Notes: generated by a model not told the origin, from the sequence alone. A DNA stretch of 64,000 bases from Eledone cirrhosa (GCA_964016885.1 OZ024742.1:360654936-360718935), one strand, 5' to 3'. Positions 12,401 to 24,061 are shown, counted from the first letter of the stretch. Numbers and translations: made by a program.

Positions 12401-14388
12401 ATTAGTTTAAGTTACTACATGGTAATATATAACAGTAAAACCAGTTGATATATAATTAGTTTAAGTTACTACATGGTAATATATAACAGTGAAACCAGTC
12501 GATATATAATTAGTTAAAGTTACTACATGGTAATATATAACAGTGAAACCAGTCGATATATAATTAGTTAAAGTTACTACATGGTAATATATAACAGTGA
12601 AACCAGTCGATATATAATTAGTTTAAGTTACTACATGGTGATATATAACAGTGAAACCAGTTGATATATAATTAGTTAAAGTTACTACATGGTAATATAT
12701 AACAGTGAAACCAGTCGATATATAATTAGTTAAAGTTACTACATGGTAATATATAACAGTGAAACCAGTCGATATATAATTAGTTTAAGTTACTACATGG
12801 TGATATATAACAGTGAAACCAGTTGATATATAATTAGTTAAAGTTACTACATGGTAATATATAACAGTGAAACCAGTCGATATATAATTAGTTAAAGTTA
12901 CTACATGGTAATATATAACAGTGAAACCAGTCGATATATAATTAGTTTAAGTTACTACATGGTAATATATAACAGTGAGACCAGTCTATATATAATTAGT
13001 TAAAGTTACTACATGGTAATATATAACAGTGAGACCAGTTGATATATAATTAGTTTAAGTTACTACATGGTAATATATAACAGTGAAACCAGTCGATATA
13101 TAATAAGTTAAAGTTACTACATGGTAATATATAACAGTGAGACCAGTCGATATATAATTAGTTAAAGTTACTACATGGTAATATATAACAGTGAGACCAG
13201 TCGATATATAATTAGTTAAAGTTACTACATGGTAATATATAACAGTGAAACCAGTCTATATATAATTAGTTAAAGTTACTACATGGTAATATATAACAGT
13301 GAAACCAGTCGATATATAATTAGTTTAAGTTACTACATGGTAATATATAACAGTGAAACCAGTTGATATATAATTAGTTAAAGTTACTACATGGTAATAT
13401 ATAACAGTGAAACCAGTTGATATATAATAAGTTAAAGTTACTACATGGTAATATATAACAGTGAGACCAGTTGATATATAATTAGTTAAAGTTACTACAT
13501 GGTGATATATAACAGTGAAACCAGTTGATATATAATTAGTTAAAGTTACTACATGGTAATATATAACAGTGAAACCAGTTGATATATAATTAGTTTAAGT
13601 TACTACATGGTAATATATAACAGTGAGACCAGTTGATATATAATTAGTTAAAGTTACTACATGGTGATATATAACAGTGAAACCAGTTGATATATAATTA
13701 GTTTAAGTTACTACATGGTAATATATAACAGTGAAACCAGTTGATATATAATTAGTTTAAGTTACTACATGGTAATATATAACAGTGAGACCAGTTGATA
13801 TATAATTAGTTTAAGTTACTACATGGTAATATATAACAGTGAAACCAGTTGATATATAATTAGTTTAAGTTACTACATGGTAATATATAACAGTGAAACC
13901 AGTTGATATATAATTAGTTTAAGTTACTACATGGTAATATATAACAGTGAGACCAGTTGATATATAATTAGTTTAAGTTACTACATGGTAATATATAACA
14001 GTGAAACCAGTTGATATATAATTAGTTTAAGTTACTACATGGTAATATATAACAGTGAAACCAGTCGATATATAATTAGTTAAAGTTACTACATGGTAAT
14101 ATATAACAGTGAAACCAGTCGATATATAATTAGTTTAAGTTACTACATGGTAATATATAACAGTGAAACCAGTTGATATATAATTAGTTTAAGTTACTAC
14201 ATGGTAATATATAACAGTGAAACCAGTTGATATATAATTAGTTAAAGTTACTACATGGTAATATATAACAGTGAAACCAGTTGATATATAATAAGTTAAA
14301 GTTACTACATGGTAATATATAACAGTGAGACCAGTTGATATATAATTAGTTAAAGTTACTACATGGTAATATATAACAGTGAAACCAG
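9437..14388 (+). repeat. 54-bp AT-rich satellite array
   Basis: The monomer is 'gatatataattagtttaagt' + 'tactacatggtaatatataa' + 'cagtgaaaccagtt' (54 bp), about 91 copies, with a 52-bp form lacking one 'ta'. Diagnostic variants are tttaag/taaag, ggtaat/ggtgat, gaaacc/gagacc and agtt/agtc. The variant pattern of about 9854-10655 recurs at +1774 bp (about 11628-12429), and a rare 'taataagt' variant at about 13427 recurs 864 bp (16 units) later. All frames have stops, so it is non-coding. The array starts after 'actgaagtctatatataatt' and ends abruptly at an A-rich stretch. Confidence 0.97.
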
Positions 14389-14422
14389 AAAAAAATCAAA
14401 CTATATATCATTATCATCATTA

Positions 14423-14563
14423 TTTTATCGACCCCGTAAGGATGAAAGGCAAAGTTAATCCCGCCGAGGTTAACTTTGCCTTTCATCGTTACTGGGTCGA
14501 TAAAATAAAGTACCAGTAATACACTGAGGTAATTGCTGGCCTTGTGCCAAAAGTAGAAACAAT
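14423..14563. mobile_element. head-to-head inverted pair of SINE (type B) pieces
   Basis: A minus-strand piece (14423-14458) and a plus-strand piece (14470-14505) are complementary over 36 bp with two mismatches, separated by 11 bp. The plus copy continues to 'ggccttgtgccaaaagtaga' at about 14563. Together they form a strong potential hairpin. Confidence 0.85.
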
Positions 14564-14564
14564 T

Positions 14565-15467
14565 ATCATTAGTTAATGTCCAGTCCTTCTGCAGTTAATA
14601 GTTTTCAACACTTGCCTGGGTAAACACTGCTAGGAGGGGGTGGGTAGATTACATGGTGAAGGGGAGAGTATAAGGTAGAGGTGGCCTTAAAGAGAGATGT
14701 TTGGTGGTATTCCCTTGTGAAGCACCCCCCCCCGCCTCCACACACACACACTGGCATGTTTGAACCAGGAAATGGGAAATCAGAGATGTGCATGGTGAAT
14801 CACCTACACACATGTCTAAAGAATTGAAGCTACACCTGATAAGGGATTGTCTTGTCTACTCTTTGTCATACCCCTTGTCAGCCCCGAAGGTTTAGTGGCT
14901 GTTCCAGCACATCCCCCTTGAGGTCCTCTTTATTAGTCGAACCCCTTGTGAGCCTCAAGAGGTGGAGTGATTGTTACAGCATGTCTCCTTCCCCCGGGGT
15001 AATATATTCTCCATCCTGTCAGCCAGGAACCAGAGGTGGAGGGTAAGTTAGTTGGGAGTGGAGGGGATAGAGGTTCAGGTGGGAACCAGAGCTGGAGGGT
15101 AAGTTAGTTGGGAGTGGAGGATAGAGGTTCAGGTGTCACTTTCTGTCATATTTTAAACATAGAATTTACTTCTCAACTAGAACTTGTAGTAAAACTTTGA
15201 TCAGTTTTAGTATACTTGTATCTACTTGGGTACTTGGTATTTATTTAAAAATTAAAGAGGGGTGTGGCAGACTCTAAACCCCAGTCTAAGTAAGCAATGT
15301 ATCTCAGCTACACTTCATGGACAAAATGGCTGAAGTATTACCACAGAAAATAGCCAGTGATACCCACTGTATCAACCATTCTGCCTCATAGGGCTCATTC
15401 CGTATTTGTGATGCATTCCTCCTGATTTTGCAGTGGAAAACAGCATTCCTTGCTACAGTGGATTTAT
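14565..15467. other. spacer with short local duplications
   Basis: No gene recognised. About 14865-14925 and 14938-14998 are diverged copies of a roughly 70-bp module ('ccccttgtcagcc' / 'ccccttgtgagcc'). About 15028-15133 holds two near-identical copies of a roughly 55-bp module containing 'gagggtaagttagttgggag'. A C homopolymer lies near 14724-14733. Confidence 0.6.
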
Positions 15468-16050
15468 GAATTTGGGGTCTATGTAATTATTATAACCACA
15501 ATTTGGGGTCTATGTAATTATTATAACCACAATTTGGGGACTGTGTAATTATTATAACCACAATTTGGGGTCTGTGTAATTATTATAACCACAATTTGGG
15601 GACTGTAATTATTATAACCACAATTTGGGGACTGTGTAATTATTATAACCACAATTTGGGGACTGTGTAATTATTATAACCACAATTTGGGGACTGTAAT
15701 TATTATAACCACAATTTGGGGTCTGTGTAATTATTATAACCACAATTTGGGGACTGTGTAATTATTATAACCACAATTTGGGGACTAATTATTATAACCA
15801 CAATTTGGGGTCTGTGTAATTATTATAACCACAATTTGGGGACTGTGTAATTATTATAACCACAATTTGGGGACTGTGTAATTATTATAACCACAATTTG
15901 GGGTCTGTGTAATTATTATAACCACAATTTGGGGACTGTAATTATTATAACCACAATTTGGGGACTGTAATTATTATAACCACAATTTGGGGTCTGTGTA
16001 ATTATTATAACCACAATTTGGGGTCTGTAATTATTATAACCACAATTACT
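15468..16050 (+). repeat. 31-bp minisatellite array
   Basis: The unit is 'aatttggggtctgtgtaatt' + 'attataaccac' (31 bp), with 29- and 27-bp forms lacking 'tg' or 'tgtg'. I count 19 occurrences of 'aatttgggg'. Non-coding. Confidence 0.95.
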
Positions 16051-16109
16051 TTGGAGGCAAAGATCTACAACCTTACTAATTAGCTAACAATATTAAGATT
16101 GAAACATAA

Positions 16110-16318
16110 ACCTTGATGTTAATGATGATAGTGATGTTTGGTGATGGTGGTGATGGTGATGGTGGTGATGATGGTGATGATGGTGATGGTGATGGTGATG
16201 ATGGTGGTGGTAGTGAGTTTGGTGATGGTGGTGGTGATGATGTTAGTGAGGGCAGTGGTGGTGATGATAGTGAGTGGTGGTGATATTGATGGTGTTTGGT
16301 GATGGTGGTGGTGAAGAT
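16110..16318 (+). repeat. GAT/GGT triplet microsatellite
   Basis: Imperfect (GATGGT)n, G-rich and C-poor on the plus strand. Confidence 0.9.
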
Positions 16319-16399
16319 GTCAATTTGGACATGTCAACATTACCTCAACAATTTCGACAAGTTAAGGTATTGGGCACATAAATTTCAAATCTACAGCAA

Positions 16400-16995
16400 T
16401 CACTCAATTCTGGGTCAACTGGTCTTTTCTAGGTCAACTGGTCTACCCTGGGTCAACTGGTCTATTCTAGGTCAGTAAGTCTATTCTGGGTCAACTGGTC
16501 TATTCTAGGTCAGTAAGTCTATTCTGGGTCAACTGGTCTATTCTAGGTCAGCAAGTCTATTCTGGGTCAACTGGTCTATTCTAGGTCAGCAAGTCTATTC
16601 TGGGTCAACTGGTCTATTCTGGGTCAGCAGTCTATTCTGGGTCAACTGATCTATTCTAGGTCAGCAAGTCTATTCTGGGTCAACCAGTCTATTCTGGTCA
16701 GCAAATCTATTCTGGGTCAACTGGTCTATTCTTGGTCAACCATTCTGGGTCAACTTTTCAATAATTCTATTTTAGGTCAAATATGTTATACTGGGTCAAC
16801 GGATCTAATCTAGGTCAACTGATTTATTCTAGGTCAACTGTTCTATTCTGGGTCAACTGATCAGCCGTTCTATTCTGGATCAACTGATCTATTCTAGGTC
16901 AACTGATCTATTCTAGGTCAACCGATCTATTCTGGGTCAACCGATCAACCGTTCTATTCTGGGTCAACTGATCAACTGTTCTACTGTGGGTCACC
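16400..16995 (+). repeat. 19-bp / 38-bp minisatellite
   Basis: Alternating 19-mers 'tctattctgggtcaactgg' and 'tctattctaggtcagcaag' form a 38-bp dimer in the left half and become irregular ('gatcaaccgttctattctgg') to the right. About 30 monomers. Non-coding. Confidence 0.9.
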
Positions 16996-17437
16996 CATTT
17001 TTCTGTCCATTGATTCACTGTTGAGGTGCTATGATGGTATCTGGGTAGTAATGTTTGGTAATCTCATATTACTGGTGTTACTGGAATGAACCTATCCAAC
17101 GAAGGAAGGCCTTATACAGTTGCTTGATTTCCTAGAAATAGCAACCAAATCTAAAAAATCATACCTTAAACTTTAATAAAATAAAGGACTCATTTGATAC
17201 ACCATTGCTTGAAAATTTACTGGATAGTCATGGCTAGAATGCCTTCCATCTGAGATTTACCTAATGAAAGTTGATCTATGATATGGTATAACATGGTCCC
17301 GTAACTTCCGAGGAAGTCGTAGGGGCACCCTATTGATATAAAGCATCTCTTGAGCATTTTAACCCTGGCAGAGCTCCTTTCCAGGACTGAATACAGCAGA
17401 TTTTTCCATTCTTCCAGAGAAGGATAGAGTAAGTAAA
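16996..17437. other. spacer, nothing recognised
   Basis: Unique-looking sequence. No domain or repeat was identified. Confidence 0.5.
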
Positions 17438-17622
17438 TGGAAGGGAAAAAGAGATATAGAGGAAGAATTAACCCCAGTACTAAACTGGTACTTTTATCAT
17501 TGACCTCAAGTATGAAAAGCAAAGTGGACCTCGTGAGGATTTGAACTTAAGAGAACAGGAAGTAATACCACAAAGTATTCTCTCCAATGTTCTAATGACT
17601 GCCATTTTGTCACCTTCACTAA
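17438..17622 (-). mobile_element. tRNA-derived SINE (type B), old minus-strand copy
   Basis: Diverged 'accccagtactaaactggta', 'tgaaaagcaaagtggacctc', 'gaggatttgaactta', then a tRNA-like head ending in 'gccattttgtcacctt'. Same order as 9152-9343. Confidence 0.65.
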
Positions 17623-17759
17623 ACAATAATTAGAACATTGACTCAAACAAACAATGAAGAAATGGCACACTGACTAATGTAGTCCTAGATACATTATTCC
17701 TTGGAATGGAAGCTTTTGATCCTAAGTCTGCACATTGGTGTTAATTGAGGGCCAAGCAA

Positions 17760-19110
17760 CAACAGCATACCACCACCATTACACCACCACCACCACAGTA
17801 TCTATTACTAATATTACCATCAAATAGACACCACTAATACCACTGTCATTAACACCACCACCACTACTACCCAAGCTACCACCAATACCACCATTACTAC
17901 TGTCACCACCATTACTATTACCACCACCACACCACAACTACCACACACCAATACCACCACCACCACACTACCATCACCACCACCACACCACAAAACCACT
18001 ACAACACCATCACCACCACACCACCACCAACACCATTACCACCACCACACCACCACCACACCACCACCAACACAACACCACCACCACACCACCACACTAC
18101 CATCACCACACCACACCACCACACTACCATCACCACACCACACCACCACACTACCATCACCATACCACACAACACCACCACACTACCATCACCACACCAC
18201 CAACACCACAACCACCACATCACCACACCACCACCACCACACCACTACCACCACCAGCACAACCACACCACTACCAGCACCAGCACCACCACACCACCAT
18301 CACCACCACACCACCATCACCACCACACCACCATCACCACCACACCACCACCACCACCACCACCACACCACTACCACCACCAGCACCACACCACCACCAC
18401 ACCACACCACCACCACACCAACACCACCACCACACCACACCACACCACAACCACACCACACCACACCACCACCACCCAACACCACCACCACCACCACCAC
18501 ACCATACCACCACCACCCAACACCACCACCACCACCCAACACCACCACCACCACCCAACACCACCACGACCACTCAACACCACCACAACCACCACCACAC
18601 CACGACCACCACCACACCACCACCACCACACCACCACACCACCACACCACACCACCACCACCACCACTCAACACCACCACCACCACCACACCAATACCAC
18701 CACCACCACCACACCACACCACGACCACCACCACACCACGACCACCACCACACCACCACACCACCACACCACACCACCACCACCACCACACCAATACCAC
18801 CACCACCACCACACCACCACACCACACCACCACCACCACTCAACACCACCACCACACCACCACCACACCACCACACCACCACCACCACCACACCACCACC
18901 ACACCACACCACACCACACCACACCACACCACCACTACCCAACACCACCACCCCACACCACCACCACCCAACACCACCACACCACACCACACCACCACCA
19001 CACCACCACACCACCACCACCCAACACCACCACCACCACTCAACACCACCACCACCACACCACACCACACCACCACCACCCAACACCACCACCACCACTC
19101 AACACCACCA
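17760..19110 (+). repeat. CCA/CAC triplet-rich low-complexity tract
   Basis: About 1.35 kb of almost exclusively A and C on the plus strand (CCA, CACCA, CCACACCA), with occasional 'cccaacaccacc'. The minus strand is therefore G/T only and gives several Val/Trp/Cys/Gly open frames that are artefacts. Confidence 0.95.
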
Positions 19111-19139
19111 GACCCTAAAGTTCTGACTCAATATATATA

Positions 19140-20768
19140 TGTCTTTCTGTTGTTCTTGTTGTTGTTGATGTGACCATTAAAGTTGTCATTGTTGTTGTTG
19201 TTGTCACTATGCTGGTCTTGTTGTTGTTGTCACTATGCTGGTCTTGTTGTTGTAGTTGTTGTTGTCACTCTGCTGGTCTTGTTGTTGTAGTCACTATGCT
19301 GGTCTTGTTGTAGTTGTTGTCACTATGCTGGTCTTGTTGTAGTTGTTGTCACTATGCTGGTCTTGTTGTTGTTGTTGTTGTCACTATGCTGGTCTTGTAG
19401 TTGTTGTTGTCACTCTGCTGGTCTTGTTGTAGTTGTTGTCACTATGCTGGTCTTGTTGTTGTTGTTGTTGTCACTATGCTGGTCTTGTAGTTGTTGTTGT
19501 CACTCTGCTGGTCTTGTTGTTGTGGTTGTTGTTGTCACTCTGCTGGTCTTGTTGTTGTGGTTGTTGTTGTCACTCTGCTGGTCTTGTTGTTGTGGTTGTT
19601 GTTGTCACTCTGCTGGTCTTGTTGTTGTAGTTGTTGTTGTCACTCTGCTGGTCTTGTTGTTGTTGTTGTCACTATGCTGGTCTTGTTGTTGTAGTTGTTG
19701 TTGTCACTATGCTGGTCTTGTTGTTGTTGTAGTTGTTGTCACTCTGCTGGTCTTGTTGTTGTTGTTGTTGTTGTCACTATGCTGGTCTTGTTGTTGTTGT
19801 CACTCTGCTGGTCTTGTTGTTGTTGTTGTTGTTGTCACTGCTGGTCTTGTTGTTGTTGTTGTCACTCTGCTGGTCTTGTTGTTGTTGTTGTCACTCTGCT
19901 GGTCTTGTTGTTGTAGTTGTTGTCACTATGCTGGTCTTGTTGTTGTTGTCACTATGCTGGTCTTGTTGTTGTTGTTGTCACTATGCTGGTCTTGTTGTTG
20001 TTGTTGTCACTCTACTGGTCTTGTTGTTGTTGTTGTTGTCACTATGCTGGTCTTGTTGTTGTTGTTGTTGTCACTCTGCTGGTCTTGTTGTTGTAGTTGT
20101 TGTCACTATGCTGGTCTTGTTGTTGTTGTTGTTGTCACTATGCTGGTCTTGTTGTTGTTGTTGTCACTCTGCTGGTCTTGTTGTTGTAGTTGTTGTTGTC
20201 ACTATGCTGGTCTTGTTGTTGTTGTTGTCACTCTGCTGGTCTTGTTGTTGTTGTTGTTGTTGTCACTATGCTGGTCTTGTTGTTGTAGTTGTTGTCACTA
20301 TGCTGGTGTTGTTGTTGTTGTTGTTGTCACTCTGCTGGTCTTGTTGTAGTTGTTGTTGTTGTTGTTGTCACTCTGCTGGTCTTGTTGTTGTTGTTGTCAC
20401 TATGCTGGTCTTGTTGTTGTTGTTGTCACTCTGCTGGTCTTGTTGTTGTTGTTGTCACTCTGCTGGTGTTGTTGTTGTTGTCACTATGCTGGTGTTGTTG
20501 TTGTTGTTGTCACTCTGCTGGTCTTGTTGTTGTAGTTGTTGTTGTCACTCTGCTGGTCTTGTTGTTGTTGTCACTCTGCTGGTGTTGTTGTTGTTGTCAC
20601 TATGCTGGTGTTGTTGTTGTTGTTGTCACTCTGCTGGTCTTGTTGTTGTAGTTGTTGTTGTCACTCTGCTGGTCTTGTTGTTGTTGTTGTTGTTGTCACT
20701 ATGCTGGTCTTGTTGTTGTAGTTGTTGTCACTATGCTGGTCTTGTTGTTGTTGTTGTTGTTGTCACTA
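19140..20768 (+). repeat. GTT-rich minisatellite with 'cactctgctggtc' spacer
   Basis: The unit is (GTT)n with n about 3-7, followed by 'gtcactctgctggtctt' or 'gtcactatgctggtctt'. Some units have a GTA replacing a GTT. About 55-60 copies. All unit lengths seen keep forward frames open, so long Leu/Val/Ser/Cys frames appear. They carry no domain. Confidence 0.95.
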
Positions 20769-20819
20769 TTACTTTGATCGTCAGAATTGATGCAGTTGTT
20801 ATTTTAGTCACCATGATCG

Positions 20820-21545
20820 TAGATGTTTTTCGTTGTAGTAGTAGTAGTAGTTGTTGTAGTAGTAGTAGTTGTTGTAGTAGATGTTTTTGTAGTAGTAGTT
20901 GTTGTAGTAGTAGTTGTTGTAGTAGTTTTTATAGTAGTAGTAGTTGTTGTAGTAGATGTTTTTGTAGTAGTAGTTGTTGTAGTAGTTGTTGTAGTAGTTG
21001 TTTTTGTAGTAGTAGTAGTTGTAGTAGTAGTTGTTGTAGTAGTTTTTATAGTAGTAGTAGTTGTTGTAGTAGATGTTTTTGTAGTAGTAGTAGTTTTTGT
21101 AGTAGTAGTAGTAGTAGTTTTTGTAGTAGTAGTAGATGTTTTTGTAGTAGTAGTAGTAGTAGTTTTTGTAGTAGTAGTAGTAGTAGTTGTTGTAGTAGAT
21201 GTTTTTGTAGTAGTAGTAGCAGTAGTAGTAGTAGTTGTAGTAGATGTTTTTGTAGTAGTAGTTGTAGTAGTACTAGTAGTTGTAGATGTTGTTGTAGTAG
21301 ATGTAGTAGTAGTAGTAGTAGTTGTAGTAGTAGTAGTTGTTGTAGTAGTAGTAGTAGTTGTTGTAGTTGTAGTAGATGTTTTTGTAGTAGTAGTACTAGT
21401 AGTTGTAGTAGATGTTTTTGTTGTAGTAGTAGTACTAGTAGTTGTAGTAGATGTTGTAGTAGTAGTTGTTGTAGTAGTAGTAGTTGTTGTAGTAGTAGTT
21501 GTTGTAGTAGATGTTTTTGTTGTAGTAGTAGTAGTTGTTGTAAAT
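20820..21545 (+). repeat. GTA/GTT triplet tract
   Basis: Imperfect (GTA)n and (GTT)n with a recurring 'gtagatgtttttgtagtagt' motif. It closes at 'tgtaaatgagtcag'. Long poly-Ser/Cys and poly-Val open frames run through it. They are simple-sequence artefacts. Confidence 0.95.
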
Positions 21546-21920
21546 GAGTCAGTTATTCATTAAAGTCTCACTGACAAGTCTGTCTAAATTAGTTTACATA
21601 CTAGCAATTGTAATAGCATTACTAAAGCCTAACTTAGTCACTCTATTGTGTAACATCCTTACAGAATTCCATCTATTCACATATCATTGCTCACTAGAAA
21701 CAATACTACTTTCACTACTAATTGCTACACAGAAACACAGAAACGTTCTATCTCTCCATCTACTTCTCTAACTTCCTCTCTACTTATATATATAATATAT
21801 TTAAAAGTTAAACAAGGTTCAATGAATACATCAAAGAATGAGTTTTACAATAGATTGGAAGCACTCAACAGCAAGGTTTTCCAGAGTTATTAATATTAAC
21901 TAAAAATATTAACAAAATAT
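21546..21920. other. AT-rich spacer
   Basis: No recognised gene or repeat. Confidence 0.5.
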
Positions 21921-21921
21921 T

Positions 21922-22169
21922 AATATTAACAAAATAGATATTCTTGTGATCAATTATATTTTATTAGACATATTTCAGAGGTACTGAGTTAAGTTAAGAT
22001 TTAGTCATGGTAGTACCATGACTAAATCTTAACCATCTAATATGTCAGGGTATGTCATGTATCATTTTATTTTATCTGATGAGGACGTACTGTTCAACTT
22101 AACTCAGTACCTCTGAAATATGTATAATAAAATATAATTGGTCACAAGAATATCTATTTTGTTAATATT
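21922..22169. mobile_element. nested palindrome, foldback/MITE-like
   Basis: Two 74-bp inverted arms (21922-21995 and 22096-22169) differ at two positions. Directly inside the left arm lies a second palindrome, 21993-22033, with 20-bp arms around a single central G. The remaining loop of about 60 bases is unrelated. No coding capacity. The flanks are AT-rich, so a target-site duplication cannot be assigned. Confidence 0.85.
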
Positions 22170-22189
22170 TTTTTGAATTAATATATAAT

Positions 22190-22526
22190 GGAGGCACATG
22201 GCTTAGTGGTTAGAGCATTGTCCTTGCAATCGAAAGGTTGTGAGTTCAATTCTCAGACCGGGTGATGTGTTGTTTCCTTGAGCAAGACACTTTATTTCAC
22301 ATTGCTCCAGTTTACTCAGCTGTAGAAATGAGATGATAGGGACTGGGGTCCCTATCATTCCACTGCAGAGTGGTCGTGGAGGTGCCACGGCAAAAAAGCA
22401 CCCAGCACTCACTGTAAATGAGGTAGGCGTTAGGAAGGGCATCCAGCTGTAGAAATCAAGCCAGAATCAGTTCCCGTCCCACCCTTGCAAGCAGGGAAAA
22501 GCGGACGTAAAAATGATGATGATGAT
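22190..22526 (+). mobile_element. tRNA-derived SINE (type A), near full length
   Basis: Starts 'ggaggcacatggcttagtgg' 'ttagagcat', an A-box-like element, then 'ggttgtgagttcaattctc', a B-box match. This is followed by 'gagcaagacactttatttca', the body, and the 3' tail 'cccttgcaagcagggaaaag' 'cggacgtaaaaatgatgatg'. Pol III transcription of the progenitor is expected from the boxes. The 3' tail is shared with the LINE fragment at 24062-24249, which suggests that LINE mobilises this SINE. Confidence 0.9.
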
Positions 22527-22539
22527 ATATATATAATAT

Positions 22540-22770
22540 ATATATATATCATCATCATCGTTTAACGTCCATTTTCCACGCTAGCATGAGTTAGACGGGA
22601 GTTGTCCCAATTTGAGTCAAGGTTGGTCGGGTGACCGTGTCTCGCTCATATAGGACTATCTGGCAGGTTTTCTACGGCTGGATGCCCTTCTTAACACCAA
22701 CCACATTTACAGTGTGGGACTGGGAACTTTTTACCGTGTTACCTACACGGCCACATTACAGCGTGGACTG
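22540..22770 (-). mobile_element. SINE (type A) 3' half, minus strand
   Basis: (atc)n, 'gtttaacgtccattttccac', 'ggatgcccttcttaacacca' and 'catttacagtgtgg' are the complement of the 3' half of the SINE at 22190-22526. 5'-truncated. Confidence 0.8.
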
Positions 22771-22794
22771 TATGTATGTATGTATGTATGTATC

Positions 22795-22905
22795 AAAACA
22801 AATGCCGCAGTACATGGAAAGAATATATTAGTTTAACGCTTGAAATAGCAGGAAGAGGGTCTTAATGTTGCGGGCGCTAGTCCTTCACCAGAAGAAAGAA
22901 TGAGT
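22795..22905. repeat. unnamed dispersed repeat, copy 1
   Basis: Contains 'gaatatattagtttaacgct' and 'gggcgctagtccttcaccag'. It is clearly related to 23163-23265 ('gatatattaggttaacgct', 'ggatgctagtccttcatca'). Class unknown. Confidence 0.6.
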
Positions 22906-22956
22906 GTGTATGTATATATATATATATGTATATATATATATAAAAGTAGAAGGGGT

Positions 22957-23058
22957 ATTTAATTTGTTGGAAATGAAATGTTTTGCTCAAGAACACAACA
23001 CACAACCCAGTCCAGGAATCAAACCCACAACATTATGATTGTTAGTCCAACACCCTTA
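22957..23058 (-). mobile_element. tRNA-derived SINE head, minus strand
   Basis: On the minus strand it reads 'ggtaagggtgttggactaac' (A-box region), 'gtgggtttgattcctgg' (B box), then 'cttgagcaaaacatttcatt'. Related to type A but 3'-incomplete, with a CA microsatellite on its other side. Confidence 0.7.
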
Positions 23059-23155
23059 CCACACACACACACAAACACACACACACAAACACACCACACA
23101 CCACACACCACACACACACGCACACGCACACGCACACGCACACACGCACACACGC
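23059..23155 (+). repeat. CA/CACACG microsatellite
   Basis: (CA)n with CACACG interspersed. Confidence 0.9.
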
Positions 23156-23162
23156 GCGCCGC

Positions 23163-23265
23163 CGCCGTATATGGAAGGGATATATTAGGTTAACGCTTGA
23201 TATAACACGAAGAGAATGTTAACGTTTCGGATGCTAGTCCTTCATCATGAGAAATAAGATAGATT
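23163..23265. repeat. unnamed dispersed repeat, copy 2
   Basis: See copy at 22795-22905. Same order of motifs with moderate divergence. Confidence 0.6.
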
Positions 23266-23530
23266 GGGGGGACGGGCGGGATGGAATTGGAAAAAATGTC
23301 TTTAGATATTGAAGGTACTAGGGTGGGAGTGAAACATAGATGGGTGAGAAGAAGGTGGTGTAAGAAGATTGTAGTAGAGGAAAAGTGGTAGAGAGTCGTG
23401 GAATATTTAAATGTAAGAAGCAAAGAAAATTTCAATGATACGAAAGATTTCCTGGTGGAAGTTCAGGTGTACTCCGGGTTGGTATCCAGTTTCAGGGTGA
23501 AAATCCAATTAGAAAATCCAACAAATTTAT
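23266..23530. other. spacer, nothing recognised
   Basis: Purine-rich plus strand with a short G run near 23267. No gene. Confidence 0.45.
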
Positions 23531-23830
23531 AATCATCATCACTGTTTAACGTCTATTTTTGCATGCTTGTATTTGCATAGGTTAGGTAGGTTGCCCACGT
23601 CATGAGAAAAGTCTGGACAGCTGGTCATGTCATTCCTTGCTCAGACAGAACTGTATTTGGCTGGGAGTTTTTACAGCTGGATTCCCTTCCTAATACCAAC
23701 CATGTTTACAGTGTGGAACTGGATGGCACTGTTATGAAGAGGGACAAGCCAGTTGGCCACGCTGTACCCTGCTCACAGCAGAACCATAGTTTGGGAGCTG
23801 GGTGGTCCCAGTATAAGGGATGTCTGAATA
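23531..23830 (-). mobile_element. SINE (type A) 3' half, minus strand
   Basis: 'atcatcatcactgtttaacg', 'gctggattcccttcctaata' and 'gtttacagtgtggaactgg', followed by a second partial repeat of the 'cac-gcagaacc' body. Confidence 0.7.
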
Positions 23831-23840
23831 TATATACACA

Positions 23841-24018
23841 CATCATCATCATCATCATCACCGTTTAATGACCATTTTTCCATGTTAGCATGGGTTAGAT
23901 GAGTTGTCCAGATGTGAGCCAAGCCAGATCAAATGACCATGTCTTACTAACGCAGGACTGATTTCTATGGCTGGATGCTAGTCGTAACACCAATCACATT
24001 TACAGTGTGTGCTGGGTC
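23841..24018 (-). mobile_element. SINE (type A) 3' half, minus strand
   Basis: (atc)n, 'ccgtttaatgaccatttttc', 'gttagcatgggttagatgag' and 'tggatgctagtcgtaacacc'. Adjacent copy in the same orientation as 23531-23830. Confidence 0.75.
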
Positions 24019-24061
24019 CTTATATACACACATACACACATATATATGTATATATATATAT

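Noticed and set aside
18300..19098. Minus-strand Trp/Val/Gly/Cys open frames
   Set aside because: Direct translation of (GTG/TGG)n, the complement of the CCA tract.
19354..21563. Plus-strand frames of Leu/Val and Ser/Cys repeats up to 604 codons, superficially like signal or membrane segments
   Set aside because: Pure consequence of GTT/GTA triplets and a spacer unit that keeps frame.
22075..22136. Hammerhead ribozyme-like core 'ctgatgag' followed by a GTACT/AGTAC stem and GAAA
   Set aside because: Stem II has a mismatch and a long loop, stem III is not formed convincingly, and the sequence overlaps an inverted-repeat arm that explains the pairing. It is not strong enough to call.
22190..22260. 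A possible functional tRNA gene
   Set aside because: It has A- and B-box-like elements, but no acceptor stem closes and it continues into a SINE body. The same head recurs at 31370 and 33425.
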